DNA of 64,000 nt, taken from contig CAJXOA010000001.1 of assembly GCA_913057685.1 (NCBI GenBank), forward strand, positions 1-64,000. Direction: 5' to 3'. A program made the translations under genes and the position numbers. The stretch is from an uncultured Trueperaceae bacterium (lineage in GTDB: Bacteria > Deinococcota > Deinococci > Deinococcales > Trueperaceae). Position 1 is the stretch's first letter, and each line of letters begins with the position of its first letter. Shown piece after piece: positions 10,513-17,835 of the stretch. A model generated the notes under the pieces. The model was not told the DNA's origin. It saw only the letters and a program-made list of their open reading frames with translations, and ran no database searches.

Positions 10513-11277
10513 ATGACCGCTACGATCGAACCGTCCGGCGACGGTCGCCGCGACGGACCTCCGACCGCGCGGCGGCCGCGGGTCGCCTTTACGCCGCTGG
10601 ACGGCGACGCGGTCGCGACCCGGGCCCTGGTGCGCGACCTCGGTGCGGGCGGCGTCGACGTCGACGTCGTCCCGCGCGTGGGTGCGGACCTGGCGGCGCC
10701 GGACGGCATCGACGTCGCCCTGGTCGACGTCGACCCACGCTCGGACGACGGGTGGGCCGGCGTGGAGGCGGTCCGGCGCGAAGCGCCGGACGTGCCCCTG
10801 CTCGTGCGGATGTTGCGCGACGACGTCGCGGCGACCCTGCGGGGGTTCGATCTCGGTGCGGAGGACGTACTGCCGTACCGGACCGTATCGGCGGAGGTGC
10901 GGGCGCGGATCGCGGTGGTCCTGCGTCGCCGGCGACGCGATTCCGTCATCGGCTACGGCGACCTCACCATCGACTTCACCGCCCGCGTGGCGTTCCTCGG
11001 GGCGGAGGCGCTGCCGTTGAGCGGCTTGGAGTTCGACGTCCTGGCGTGGTTGGCGGGGCATCCACATCGGGTGTGGGCGCGCCGAGACCTCGTCGAACGG
11101 GCGTGGCCGGCGTGGCAGGACCCGCCGGAACGCAGCGTCGACGTGCGCATCCGCAACCTTCGCGTCGCGTTGGGCGACGACGTGGGGTGCCCGACGTTCA
11201 TCGAAACGGTCCGCGGTCGGGGCTACCGCTGGGTCCGTCCCCCCGACGACGTCCCCCCTGGCTTTACAGATCGGTAA
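10513..11277 (+). CDS. OmpR-type regulator with degenerate receiver (RR2)
   Basis: A 254-residue protein. Its receiver-like domain (about 22-140) keeps an Asp at the phosphorylation position (D72, ALVDVD) but has lost the acidic pair (VAFTPLDG), the switch Thr (LLVRMLRDD) and the Lys (VLPYRTV). Normal phosphorylation is therefore unlikely. The winged-helix DNA-binding domain (about 150-245) is intact and close to RR1 (LSGLEFDVLAWLAGHP; ETVRGRGYRW), so the two are paralogues. ATG 10513 is chosen because AAGGGAG lies 5 nt upstream. It begins 81 nt after the usher-like gene. Confidence 0.82.
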   Translation: MTATIEPSGDGRRDGPPTARRPRVAFTPLDGDAVATRALVRDLGAGGVDVDVVPRVGADLAAPDGIDVALVDVDPRSDDGWAGVEAVRREAPDVPLLVRMLRDDVAATLRGFDLGAEDVLPYRTVSAEVRARIAVVLRRRRRDSVIGYGDLTIDFTARVAFLGAEALPLSGLEFDVLAWLAGHPHRVWARRDLVERAWPAWQDPPERSVDVRIRNLRVALGDDVGCPTFIETVRGRGYRWVRPPDDVPPGFTDR

Positions 11278-11292
11278 CGACGTGGTTACGAT
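11263..11292 (+). promoter_or_regulatory. promoter with inverted repeat ahead of RR3
   Basis: TTTACA (11263-11268), 18 nt, TACGAT (11287-11292). An inverted repeat GTAAC-N6-GTTAC (11274-11289) fills the spacer and is a likely operator. A second possible promoter follows, TTGATG (11292-11297)-17-CATACT (11315-11320). Confidence 0.6.
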
Positions 11293-11340
11293 TGATGAAA
11301 CGGTGCGAATGCGCCATACTGGACCGAAACGAGGAGTTCG

Positions 11341-12069
11341 ATGACCCTACGCCCGCACACCTTCCGCGCCAGCTCCAACGTGCTCCTGGTCGGCCTCGAT
11401 GCGGCCTTCCACCAGGCGCTCGAGCGGCGCCTCGTCGAGAACGAAGTCCGGATCGTCGTCGAGAACGACGTCGACACTGCACCCGCTCACGGCCCCGACG
11501 TCGACGTCGCCGTCGTGGACGTCCGGACCGAGGGAGGCCTCGACCTCGTGCGCGGCTTGCGCCGCTTCCGTCCGGAGCTGCCGGTCGTCAGCATCGGCGC
11601 GGCGGACGACGTCGAGACGACCGTCGACCTGCTCGACCGCGGCGTCGAGGACCACCTGGACGCCCCCGCCGATCCCGACGTCGCCTCGTGGCGGGTCCTC
11701 ACCGCCGCCGCGGGCGGCGTGGGGCTGCGTGCGCTCGGGACGCAGGACCTGCGGTTCGACGAGGGCACGCGCACGGTGCACTACCAGGGGCGGAGTTCCG
11801 CGCTCACGCCGGGCGAGTACGACCTCGTCTCGACGCTCGCCCGCAAACCGGGGCAGGTGTTCCGCCGGGCCGACGTCGTCGCGCGGCTGTGGGGTGACGA
11901 TTCGGAGAACGGCGAGCGGGCGGTCGACGCCCTCGTGAGCCGTACGCGCCGGCGCCTCGAGCGCGACCTCGGGGTGGAGGGCGGCATGATCCGGACGGTG
12001 CGGGGCGTCGGCTACCAGTTCGAGCGACGCCGCACCTCGCGCGACGACGGCGAGGGGGCGGACGCGTGA
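11341..12069 (+). CDS. OmpR-type regulator with degenerate receiver (RR3)
   Basis: A 242-residue protein. The receiver-like domain keeps D60 (AVVDVR) but lacks the acidic pair (VLLVGLD), has Gly where the switch Thr should be (VVSIGA) and has no Lys (EDHLDAPAD). The winged helix (about 135-230) is intact (LTPGEYDLVSTLARKPGQVF; RTVRGVGYQF). The start ATG has a GAGGAG ribosome-binding site. It is preceded by its own promoter and an inverted repeat inside the spacer. Its stop overlaps the RR4 start (GTGA), so the two are made together. Confidence 0.85.
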   Translation: MTLRPHTFRASSNVLLVGLDAAFHQALERRLVENEVRIVVENDVDTAPAHGPDVDVAVVDVRTEGGLDLVRGLRRFRPELPVVSIGAADDVETTVDLLDRGVEDHLDAPADPDVASWRVLTAAAGGVGLRALGTQDLRFDEGTRTVHYQGRSSALTPGEYDLVSTLARKPGQVFRRADVVARLWGDDSENGERAVDALVSRTRRRLERDLGVEGGMIRTVRGVGYQFERRRTSRDDGEGADA

Positions 12070-12749
12070 GCGGGACCGGGAACGGCGGCGGCAGCCTCCT
12101 CTGGTTGCGGTCGGACGCGGCCCCGCTCGGGGACGTCGGTGACGTCCTCGAACGCGAGGGCTACGTCGTCCATGCGGCCCCGCAGTCGGCGCCGGACGCG
12201 CACGCCGCCTCGTTGGGCGTCGACGCGGTCCTGCTGGACGGCCTCGAGGAGGCCGGCTGGCGCTTCTTGCGGAGCGTGCTGTCGAGCCGACCGGACCTGC
12301 CGATCCTCGTCGTCAGCGAGGCGCTGCCGACCGCGGCGCGCATCGGCCTGTTGGACCTCGGGGTCGCCGCGCACGTGAGCGCGCCGGTCGACCCGGCGGT
12401 GGTGGCCGCCCGCCTCCGCTGGGCGCGCAGCCGACGCGAGCGTCGCGCGGCGCGGTCCGCCCCCGCGATCGAGATCGACGACGCGCAGCGGCGCGTCTGG
12501 ATGGACGGCGAGGCGTTGGACCTCCCGCGCCGCGAGTTCGACGTCCTGACGGTGCTGATGATGAACTCCGGCCGGGTCGTGCCGCGCGAGCGCTTGATGC
12601 AGTCGGTGTGGGGGCCCAGCTACAAGCCGGGCTCGCGCTCGCTCGACGTGCGCGTCAGTCGCCTCCGCAAGATGCTGGGCGAGGGCACGCGCGACGGCGC
12701 CCCCACGATCGAAACCGTGCCGGGCGTCGGTTACCGCCTGCTCGTCTGA
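12066..12749 (+). CDS. OmpR-type regulator with degenerate receiver (RR4)
   Basis: A 227-residue protein translated from a GTG that overlaps the RR3 stop. The receiver-like domain keeps D58 (AVLLDGLE) and a Ser at the switch position (LVVSEA) but has lost the acidic pair (LLWLRSD) and carries Ala in place of Lys (VSAPVDP). The winged helix is complete (LPRREFDVLTVLMMNSGRVV; ETVPGVGYRLLV). With RR3 it may form a heterodimer or two outputs of one signal. No sensor kinase is nearby. Confidence 0.85.
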   Translation: MSGTGNGGGSLLWLRSDAAPLGDVGDVLEREGYVVHAAPQSAPDAHAASLGVDAVLLDGLEEAGWRFLRSVLSSRPDLPILVVSEALPTAARIGLLDLGVAAHVSAPVDPAVVAARLRWARSRRERRAARSAPAIEIDDAQRRVWMDGEALDLPRREFDVLTVLMMNSGRVVPRERLMQSVWGPSYKPGSRSLDVRVSRLRKMLGEGTRDGAPTIETVPGVGYRLLV

Positions 12750-12755
12750 GGCGGC

Positions 12756-14807
12756 TCAGGTCGCGATCATTCCGGCCGCCGCCCGCTTCGACCGGGCGAA
12801 GTTGATGGCGAGCACCGTCGTGATCAGGGCGAACCCGGCCAGCTCGATCGGGAAGGCGGGGAAGAAGATCGCGACCGTCCCCACGCTCGCCAGCAGCCGC
12901 GAGATCCACGTCATGCGGGTGAACAGGAACCCTTCGATCGCCGCGGCGAACGCCCCGAGCGCGGCGATGGCCGTGAGGACCGTCCACGCGACGTACCACC
13001 AGTCCCCCCCGAGGATCATCTCGGGGTTGAAGACCATGAACAGCGGCACGAGGTAGAGGCCCTTCGCGAACTTCCACGCCTCGACGCCGGTCCGCATGGG
13101 GTTCGCCCCCGCGACCCCGGCCCCCGCGAACGCGGCGAGCGCGACGGGCGGCGTGACGTTCGAGTCCTGCGAGTACCAGAACACCAGCAGGTGCGCGATG
13201 ATCAGCGGGATCCCGAACTCCTGCGTCAGCGCCGGCCCGGTCAACACGATCAGCACGATGTAGCTCGCCGTCACCGGCAGCCCCAGCCCCAGGATGAGGC
13301 TGGCGATCAGGACCAGCAGGAGCGCGAGGAGGAGGTTGCCGCCCGAGAACGAGATCATCAGGCTGGAGAACTTGAGCCCCAGGCCGGTCAGGCCGACCAC
13401 CCCCACGACGATGCCGGCGACGGCGGTCGCGACCGACACCGGGAGGGCGTTGCGGGCGCCCACCTCGAGCGCCTCGAAGGTCTTGACCGCGCCCCGCGCG
13501 AGCGCGCGGCCCCACGACTCGCCCGCTTCGGCGGGGGCGGCGAGCACCGACCGGCCGGCCAACGTCGCGGGGGCGGCGGCGTCGACGCCGATCTCCGACG
13601 GCGGTTGGGTCGGGGCGCGCCCGAGCATGACGCGGCGCACGACGTAGCGCAGTGCGCTGACGGCGAGGATCGCGAGGATCGAGACGAACCCGACGCGGTC
13701 GGGGGAGATGTTCTGCAGCAGGAACCCGATCAGGATCCCGAGGGGCACCAGGAAGTGCCAGCCGCGCGCGAAGACGTCGCGCACGTTGGGGAGTTCCTCC
13801 TTCGTCATGCCGCGCATGCCGCGCTTCGCGGCGATGATGTCGACGAACAGGTAGACGGTCGCGAAGTACAGGATCGCCGGCAGGATCGCCAGCCGCACGA
13901 TCTCGACGTAGGGGATGCGGGTGTACTCCGCGATCAGGAACGCGCCGGCCCCCATGATCGGCGGCATGACCTGCCCGCCGGTCGAGGCGGCCGCCTCGAC
14001 GCCGCCCGCCTCCTCGGGCTTGTAGCCGAGCTTCTTCATCAACGGGATCGTGAACGATCCCGTCGTCACGACGTTGGCGATGGCGCTGCCCGAGATCGAG
14101 CCCATGAAGCCCGACGCGATGACCGACGCCTTCGCCGGCCCACCGCGCTGCCGGCCGGCGGCGGCGTAGGCGAGATCGATGAAGAACCGACCGGCGCCGG
14201 TGATCTCCAAAAACGCCCCGAACAGCACGAAGATGAACACGAAGGTCGCCGCCACCCCGAGCGGGATGCCGAAGATCCCCTCCTGGCCCAGGAACAACTG
14301 GTCGACGATCCGGTCGACGCCGTAGCCGCGGTGCTGCAGGATGCCCGGGAGCGTCACGAAGTCGATCAGGCCGCGCGGGCCGGTCATGGCGTAGAGGATG
14401 AAGACGATCCCGATGATGGAGATCGTCGGGCCGATCACGCGGCGGGCGGACTCCAGCACGACGATCGTGCCGATGGTGCCCATCAGGATGTCGGTCGGGG
14501 TGTAGAAGCCCGAGCGGTTGATGATCGCCGTGAGGTTGATCAGCAGGTAGCCGGTCGACGCCAACGACGCGCCGATCCAGGCGAGGTCGATCGGCCACCG
14601 GATCCACGGGTTGCGGCTGGTGGGGAACAACAGGAACGCCAGCACGAGCACGAACGCCAGGTGCCCGCCGCGCTGCACGAACAGGTTCACCGTCGCGAGG
14701 CCGGCGGTGTAGAGCTGGAACAGCGAGAGGCCGATGGCGACGAGCGCCACGACGGCGGCCACGATCTGCGCGCCGCGACCGGGGGTCGGCCGATCCGCGC
14801 GGCTCAC
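12756..14807 (-). CDS. TRAP transporter fused 4TM/12TM permease, TAXI type
   Basis: A 683-residue inner-membrane protein with about 17 hydrophobic segments. The N-terminal quarter corresponds to the small DctQ-like subunit and the rest to the large DctM-like subunit, the fused form used by TAXI-TRAP systems. It moves a carboxylate-type solute using the sodium or proton gradient. Characteristic stretches include GSISGSAIANVVTTGSF and GGQVMPPIMGAGAF, the helical-hairpin motifs of DctM. It starts at GTG overlapping the stop of the DUF1850 gene, so the two are translationally coupled. Its receptor is encoded upstream in the same direction. Confidence 0.93.
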   Translation of the reverse strand: MSRADRPTPGRGAQIVAAVVALVAIGLSLFQLYTAGLATVNLFVQRGGHLAFVLVLAFLLFPTSRNPWIRWPIDLAWIGASLASTGYLLINLTAIINRSGFYTPTDILMGTIGTIVVLESARRVIGPTISIIGIVFILYAMTGPRGLIDFVTLPGILQHRGYGVDRIVDQLFLGQEGIFGIPLGVAATFVFIFVLFGAFLEITGAGRFFIDLAYAAAGRQRGGPAKASVIASGFMGSISGSAIANVVTTGSFTIPLMKKLGYKPEEAGGVEAAASTGGQVMPPIMGAGAFLIAEYTRIPYVEIVRLAILPAILYFATVYLFVDIIAAKRGMRGMTKEELPNVRDVFARGWHFLVPLGILIGFLLQNISPDRVGFVSILAILAVSALRYVVRRVMLGRAPTQPPSEIGVDAAAPATLAGRSVLAAPAEAGESWGRALARGAVKTFEALEVGARNALPVSVATAVAGIVVGVVGLTGLGLKFSSLMISFSGGNLLLALLLVLIASLILGLGLPVTASYIVLIVLTGPALTQEFGIPLIIAHLLVFWYSQDSNVTPPVALAAFAGAGVAGANPMRTGVEAWKFAKGLYLVPLFMVFNPEMILGGDWWYVAWTVLTAIAALGAFAAAIEGFLFTRMTWISRLLASVGTVAIFFPAFPIELAGFALITTVLAINFARSKRAAAGMIAT

Positions 14808-15337
14808 GGCGCGGTCTCCACGGTGACGACCACCCGCTCGCGCGCGGCGAGGGCGGAGAGGTCGACCTGCCGCTCGCCGGCGTGGAGGGTGTGGTCGTTC
14901 ACGCCGGGGTCGCCGACGCGCACGAGGAAGCGCCCGCCGGGGACGGGTTCGTCGATGTCCCGCACCCAGTAGCCCCCCTGGCCGTCGCTTTCCAGCGTGC
15001 CGCGCCCGGGGATGTGGCCGAGGCCTGCGTCGAACGCAGGCATGTGGCTGGCCTCCAGCACCATGCGACCCCTTTCGAAACGAAAATAATCTCGAACCAA
15101 AATACCGGTGACGGAGTGCCGCCAGGAGAGCATCCAGGCGCCGTCCGCGGGGAGGGGGAGGCGGGCGACGGTGCGGCCGTCGTCCCACCGCCGAACCTCG
15201 AGCGTGCGGGCGGTTCCGGGGTCGGCGGCGAGCGCCGCGGTCCCGACCAGGAGCGGCACCAGGGCCGCCGCGATCCACCCGCGTGCCGAGCGCGCGCGTG
15301 CGGTGCGCCGGCGTGCGGTGCGCGGGAGGGTCCCCAC
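14804..15337 (-). CDS. DUF1850 protein of TAXI-TRAP cluster
   Basis: A 177-residue exported protein: basic N-terminus, hydrophobic segment (about 18-35) ending in AALAAD, then the DUF1850 pattern W-x-HSVTGI-x-V-x-D-Y-F and, near the end, a strand-rich domain. DUF1850 genes commonly sit between TAXI receptor and fused permease, and their role is unknown. The GTG start has a GGGAGGG just upstream. Codons for residues around VTGILVRDYFRFER (15071-15105) are abruptly AT-rich (about one third GC), unlike everything around them. Confidence 0.8.
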   Translation of the reverse strand: MGTLPRTARRRTARARSARGWIAAALVPLLVGTAALAADPGTARTLEVRRWDDGRTVARLPLPADGAWMLSWRHSVTGILVRDYFRFERGRMVLEASHMPAFDAGLGHIPGRGTLESDGQGGYWVRDIDEPVPGGRFLVRVGDPGVNDHTLHAGERQVDLSALAARERVVVTVETAP

Positions 15338-15387
15338 GAACCCTCCCGCACGCCGCGAAGGACGTGCGTCGTGCACGCCCGCCCCGA

Positions 15388-16371
15388 TCAGTTCGGGGGC
15401 ATCAGGTCGGCGGGCACCTCGTAGCCGTTGTCCTCGAAGTACCGGACCGCACCGGGGTGGAACGGGATCGGCGAGGCGGCGAGGGACAGCTCCGGCGTGG
15501 TGTTGTTCGCGCTCGGGTGCACCGCGATGACCTCGTCGATGTTCGTGTAGAGCACGTCGAGGAAGTCGTACGCGAGCTGCTCGTCCATCTCCGCGGCGAC
15601 GAGGATCACGTTCGGGGTCCCGATGGTGCTGACGTCCTCGTCGACGCCGGTGTACGTCCCCGCGGGCAGCGTCACGGGCGCGAACACTTCGCTCGCCCCG
15701 AGCCCGTTCTCGAGCTCCTCGCCCTCGATGCTGACGATCTCGATGTCGCGGGTCGTCGCCAGGTCGAGGATCGAGCTGGTGGGCGGACCGACCGACCAGA
15801 AGCCGGCGTCGATGTCGCCGTCGCGCAGCGCGGCGGCGGTCTCGTTGAAGTTCAGGCGCTGCTCGTCGATGTCGTCGTAGGTGATGCCGTTGGCTTCGAG
15901 GATCGACTGCGCCGACACCTCGGTGCCGCTGCCGGGCGCGCCGACCGACACGCGCTTGCCTTCGAGGTCGGCGAGGCTCTCGATGCCGCTGCCCGCGAGG
16001 GTCACCAGGTGCACCGTGTTGGCGTACGCGACCCCGAGCGCCCGGAGGTTCGGCAGCTGCGGGGGCTCCCCTTCGCCACCGAAGTTGCCGGTCCCGGTGT
16101 ACGCCTGCAGGACGGTGTCGGCGAGCGCCAGGGCGATGTCGGACTCGCCGCGCGCGATGAAGCCGGAGTTGGCGACGGACGCGCCGGTGGACTCCGCCGC
16201 GGCGGTGTAGCCGTCGATGTAGTTGTTGATCAGTTCGGCGTAGGCGCCACCGGTCGGGTAGTAGGTGCCGCCGGTACCGCCCGTGGCGATCGACAGGCTG
16301 TTCTGGGCGGACGCCAGACCGAAGGTGAGGGCCACGGCGGCCAGCGCGGACAGGACGAGACGGTTCGACAT
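15388..16371 (-). CDS. TAXI-family TRAP solute receptor
   Basis: A 327-residue periplasmic binding protein with a signal peptide (about 1-22, ending in LASAQ). It opens with the TAXI hallmark IATGGTGGTYYPTGGAYAE. A later segment, LEGKRVSVGAPGSGTEVSA, is also typical. It delivers the solute to the fused permease encoded downstream. The ATG has GGAGG 6 nt upstream. The substrate is not evident; relatives bind glutamate or other small carboxylates. It is divergent from the CoA-transferase gene. Confidence 0.92.
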   Translation of the reverse strand: MSNRLVLSALAAVALTFGLASAQNSLSIATGGTGGTYYPTGGAYAELINNYIDGYTAAAESTGASVANSGFIARGESDIALALADTVLQAYTGTGNFGGEGEPPQLPNLRALGVAYANTVHLVTLAGSGIESLADLEGKRVSVGAPGSGTEVSAQSILEANGITYDDIDEQRLNFNETAAALRDGDIDAGFWSVGPPTSSILDLATTRDIEIVSIEGEELENGLGASEVFAPVTLPAGTYTGVDEDVSTIGTPNVILVAAEMDEQLAYDFLDVLYTNIDEVIAVHPSANNTTPELSLAASPIPFHPGAVRYFEDNGYEVPADLMPPN

Positions 16372-16468
16372 ACCGATCCTCCAATGCGAGCGAAGGTTGG
16401 GACGAAGGTCCCTGGCGAATTGAGCCCCGACATGCGTGGGACGACTGTCGGAGTGTGAGGATGATGAC

Positions 16469-16481
16469 GGTTCGTCGAACC
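16469..16481. promoter_or_regulatory. 13-bp palindrome between TRAP and CoA-transferase genes
   Basis: GGTTCG-T-CGAACC is a perfect palindrome in the 163-bp divergent intergenic region. It is a candidate operator; no regulator gene is adjacent. Confidence 0.4.
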
Positions 16482-16534
16482 TCGCGTCTGTGCCCCATGC
16501 GACAGAGGTTGCGCGCCCGGTGGTACAACGCCCC

Positions 16535-17779
16535 ATGCTCGACGACGTGCTGGTGCTCGACCTCTCCCGCGTGCTCGCGGGCCCGTACGCGACGCAGGCG
16601 CTCGCCGACCTCGGCGCGCGCGTCGTCAAGGTCGAAGCGCCGCGCGGCGACGACACCCGCGGGTGGGGACCGCCGTTCCTCGGGGACGCCGGCGGGGACG
16701 CGGGCTACTTCGCGTCGGTCAACCGCGGCAAGGAGAGCCTCGCGGTCGACCTCAAGCGGCCCGAGGGGCGCGACCTCGTCCGCCGCCTCGCGGAGCGCGC
16801 CGACGTCCTCGTCGAGAACTTCAAGGTCGGCGACCTCGCCCGCTACGGCCTCGCACCCGACGACCTGGCCGACGCCAACCCGACCCTGATCTACGCCTCG
16901 ATCCGCGGCTTCGGCTCGACCGGCCCGCGGGCGTCCGACCCCGGGTACGACGCGGCGCTGCAGGCCGCGACCGGACTCATGGCGATGACGGGCGAGCCCG
17001 GCGGCGCCCCCGTGAAGCTGGGGGTGGCGTGGATCGACGTCCTGACCGGCGTGCACGCCGCCACGGCGATCCTCGCCGCGCTGCACCACCGCGAGCGCAC
17101 CGGGGAGGGCCGCCACCTCGACCTCTCGCTCTACGAGGTCGGCCTCGCGTCGCTCGTCAACCAGGCGCAGGGGGCGCTCCTGACCGGGGCCGCCCCGGTG
17201 CGGCTCGGGAGCGCCCACCCGAGCATCGTGCCGTACCAGGCGTTCGAAACCGCGACCGCGCCCCTCATGCTGGCGGTCGGCAACGACGCGCAGTTCGCGC
17301 GGGCGTGCGAGGTGTTGGCGCTCCCCGACCTCGCCGACGACCCGCGCTTCGCGCGGAACGCCGGACGGGTCGAGCACCGCGAGGCGCTCGTCCCCCGGGT
17401 CGCGGCGCGCCTCCGGGAGCGCCCGCGCGACGCCTGGCTGGAGGCGTTCCGGGCGGCGGGGGTGTCCGCGACGCCGGTCCTCGACCTGCCCGAGGCGTTG
17501 CGCGACCCGCAGGCGGAGGCGCTCGGGACGGTCGGGCGGTACGCGCACCCCGCCGCCGGCGAGGTGCCCTACGTCCGCTCCCCGCTCCGGCACCACCGGC
17601 CGTTGGGGGCGGCGGGCGACCCCCCGCCCCCGCCGGCGGACGGCGGGGCCCCCGAGCCGGCCGCCGCCCCGCCGCCGCGGCTCGGGGAGCACGGCGCGGC
17701 GATCCTGCGCAAGGACCTCGGGCTCGACGCCGACGCCGTCGCGGCGCTGCGGGAAACGGGGGTTCTGCACGAAGGGTGA
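16535..17779 (+). CDS. CaiB/BaiF (class III) CoA-transferase
   Basis: A 414-residue family III CoA-transferase, which moves CoA between carboxylic acids. The N-terminal half starts with the usual VLDLSRVLAGPYATQALADLGARVVKVE. The catalytic Asp is D139 in GYDAALQAATGLM, followed by a MTGEPGGAPVKLG segment that binds CoA. The start ATG is 5 nt after a TACAAC box, so the mRNA may be leaderless. The C-terminus carries a Pro/Ala-rich linker (about 365-395) before a final helix. Being divergent from a TAXI-TRAP importer, it could activate the imported acid, but this is inference. Confidence 0.9.
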   Translation: MLDDVLVLDLSRVLAGPYATQALADLGARVVKVEAPRGDDTRGWGPPFLGDAGGDAGYFASVNRGKESLAVDLKRPEGRDLVRRLAERADVLVENFKVGDLARYGLAPDDLADANPTLIYASIRGFGSTGPRASDPGYDAALQAATGLMAMTGEPGGAPVKLGVAWIDVLTGVHAATAILAALHHRERTGEGRHLDLSLYEVGLASLVNQAQGALLTGAAPVRLGSAHPSIVPYQAFETATAPLMLAVGNDAQFARACEVLALPDLADDPRFARNAGRVEHREALVPRVAARLRERPRDAWLEAFRAAGVSATPVLDLPEALRDPQAEALGTVGRYAHPAAGEVPYVRSPLRHHRPLGAAGDPPPPPADGGAPEPAAAPPPRLGEHGAAILRKDLGLDADAVAALRETGVLHEG

Positions 17780-17823
17780 CCCCCCGGTCCGCCCGGCCGC
17801 CCACGCCCCACCGGCGCGCCGGG

Positions 17824-17829
17824 TAGGCT
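17824..17829 (+). promoter_or_regulatory. -10 box TAGGCT, 6 nt before start codon (leaderless)
   Basis: TAGGCT followed by 6 nt and the GTG of the PAF-acetylhydrolase-like gene. No ribosome-binding site is present. Confidence 0.6.
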
Positions 17830-17835
17830 CGCGCC

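Noticed and set aside
7371-11897. A 1508-codon open frame on the plus strand across the usher-like gene
   Set aside because: It is Arg/Gly/Pro-rich shadow sequence of the real frame; it has no ribosome-binding site and no domain pattern. High GC removes stop codons in alternative frames.
16509-16529. TTGCGC and TACAAC as a -35/-10 pair for the CoA-transferase gene
   Set aside because: The spacer would be only 9 nt. TACAAC alone may serve as a leaderless -10 box.
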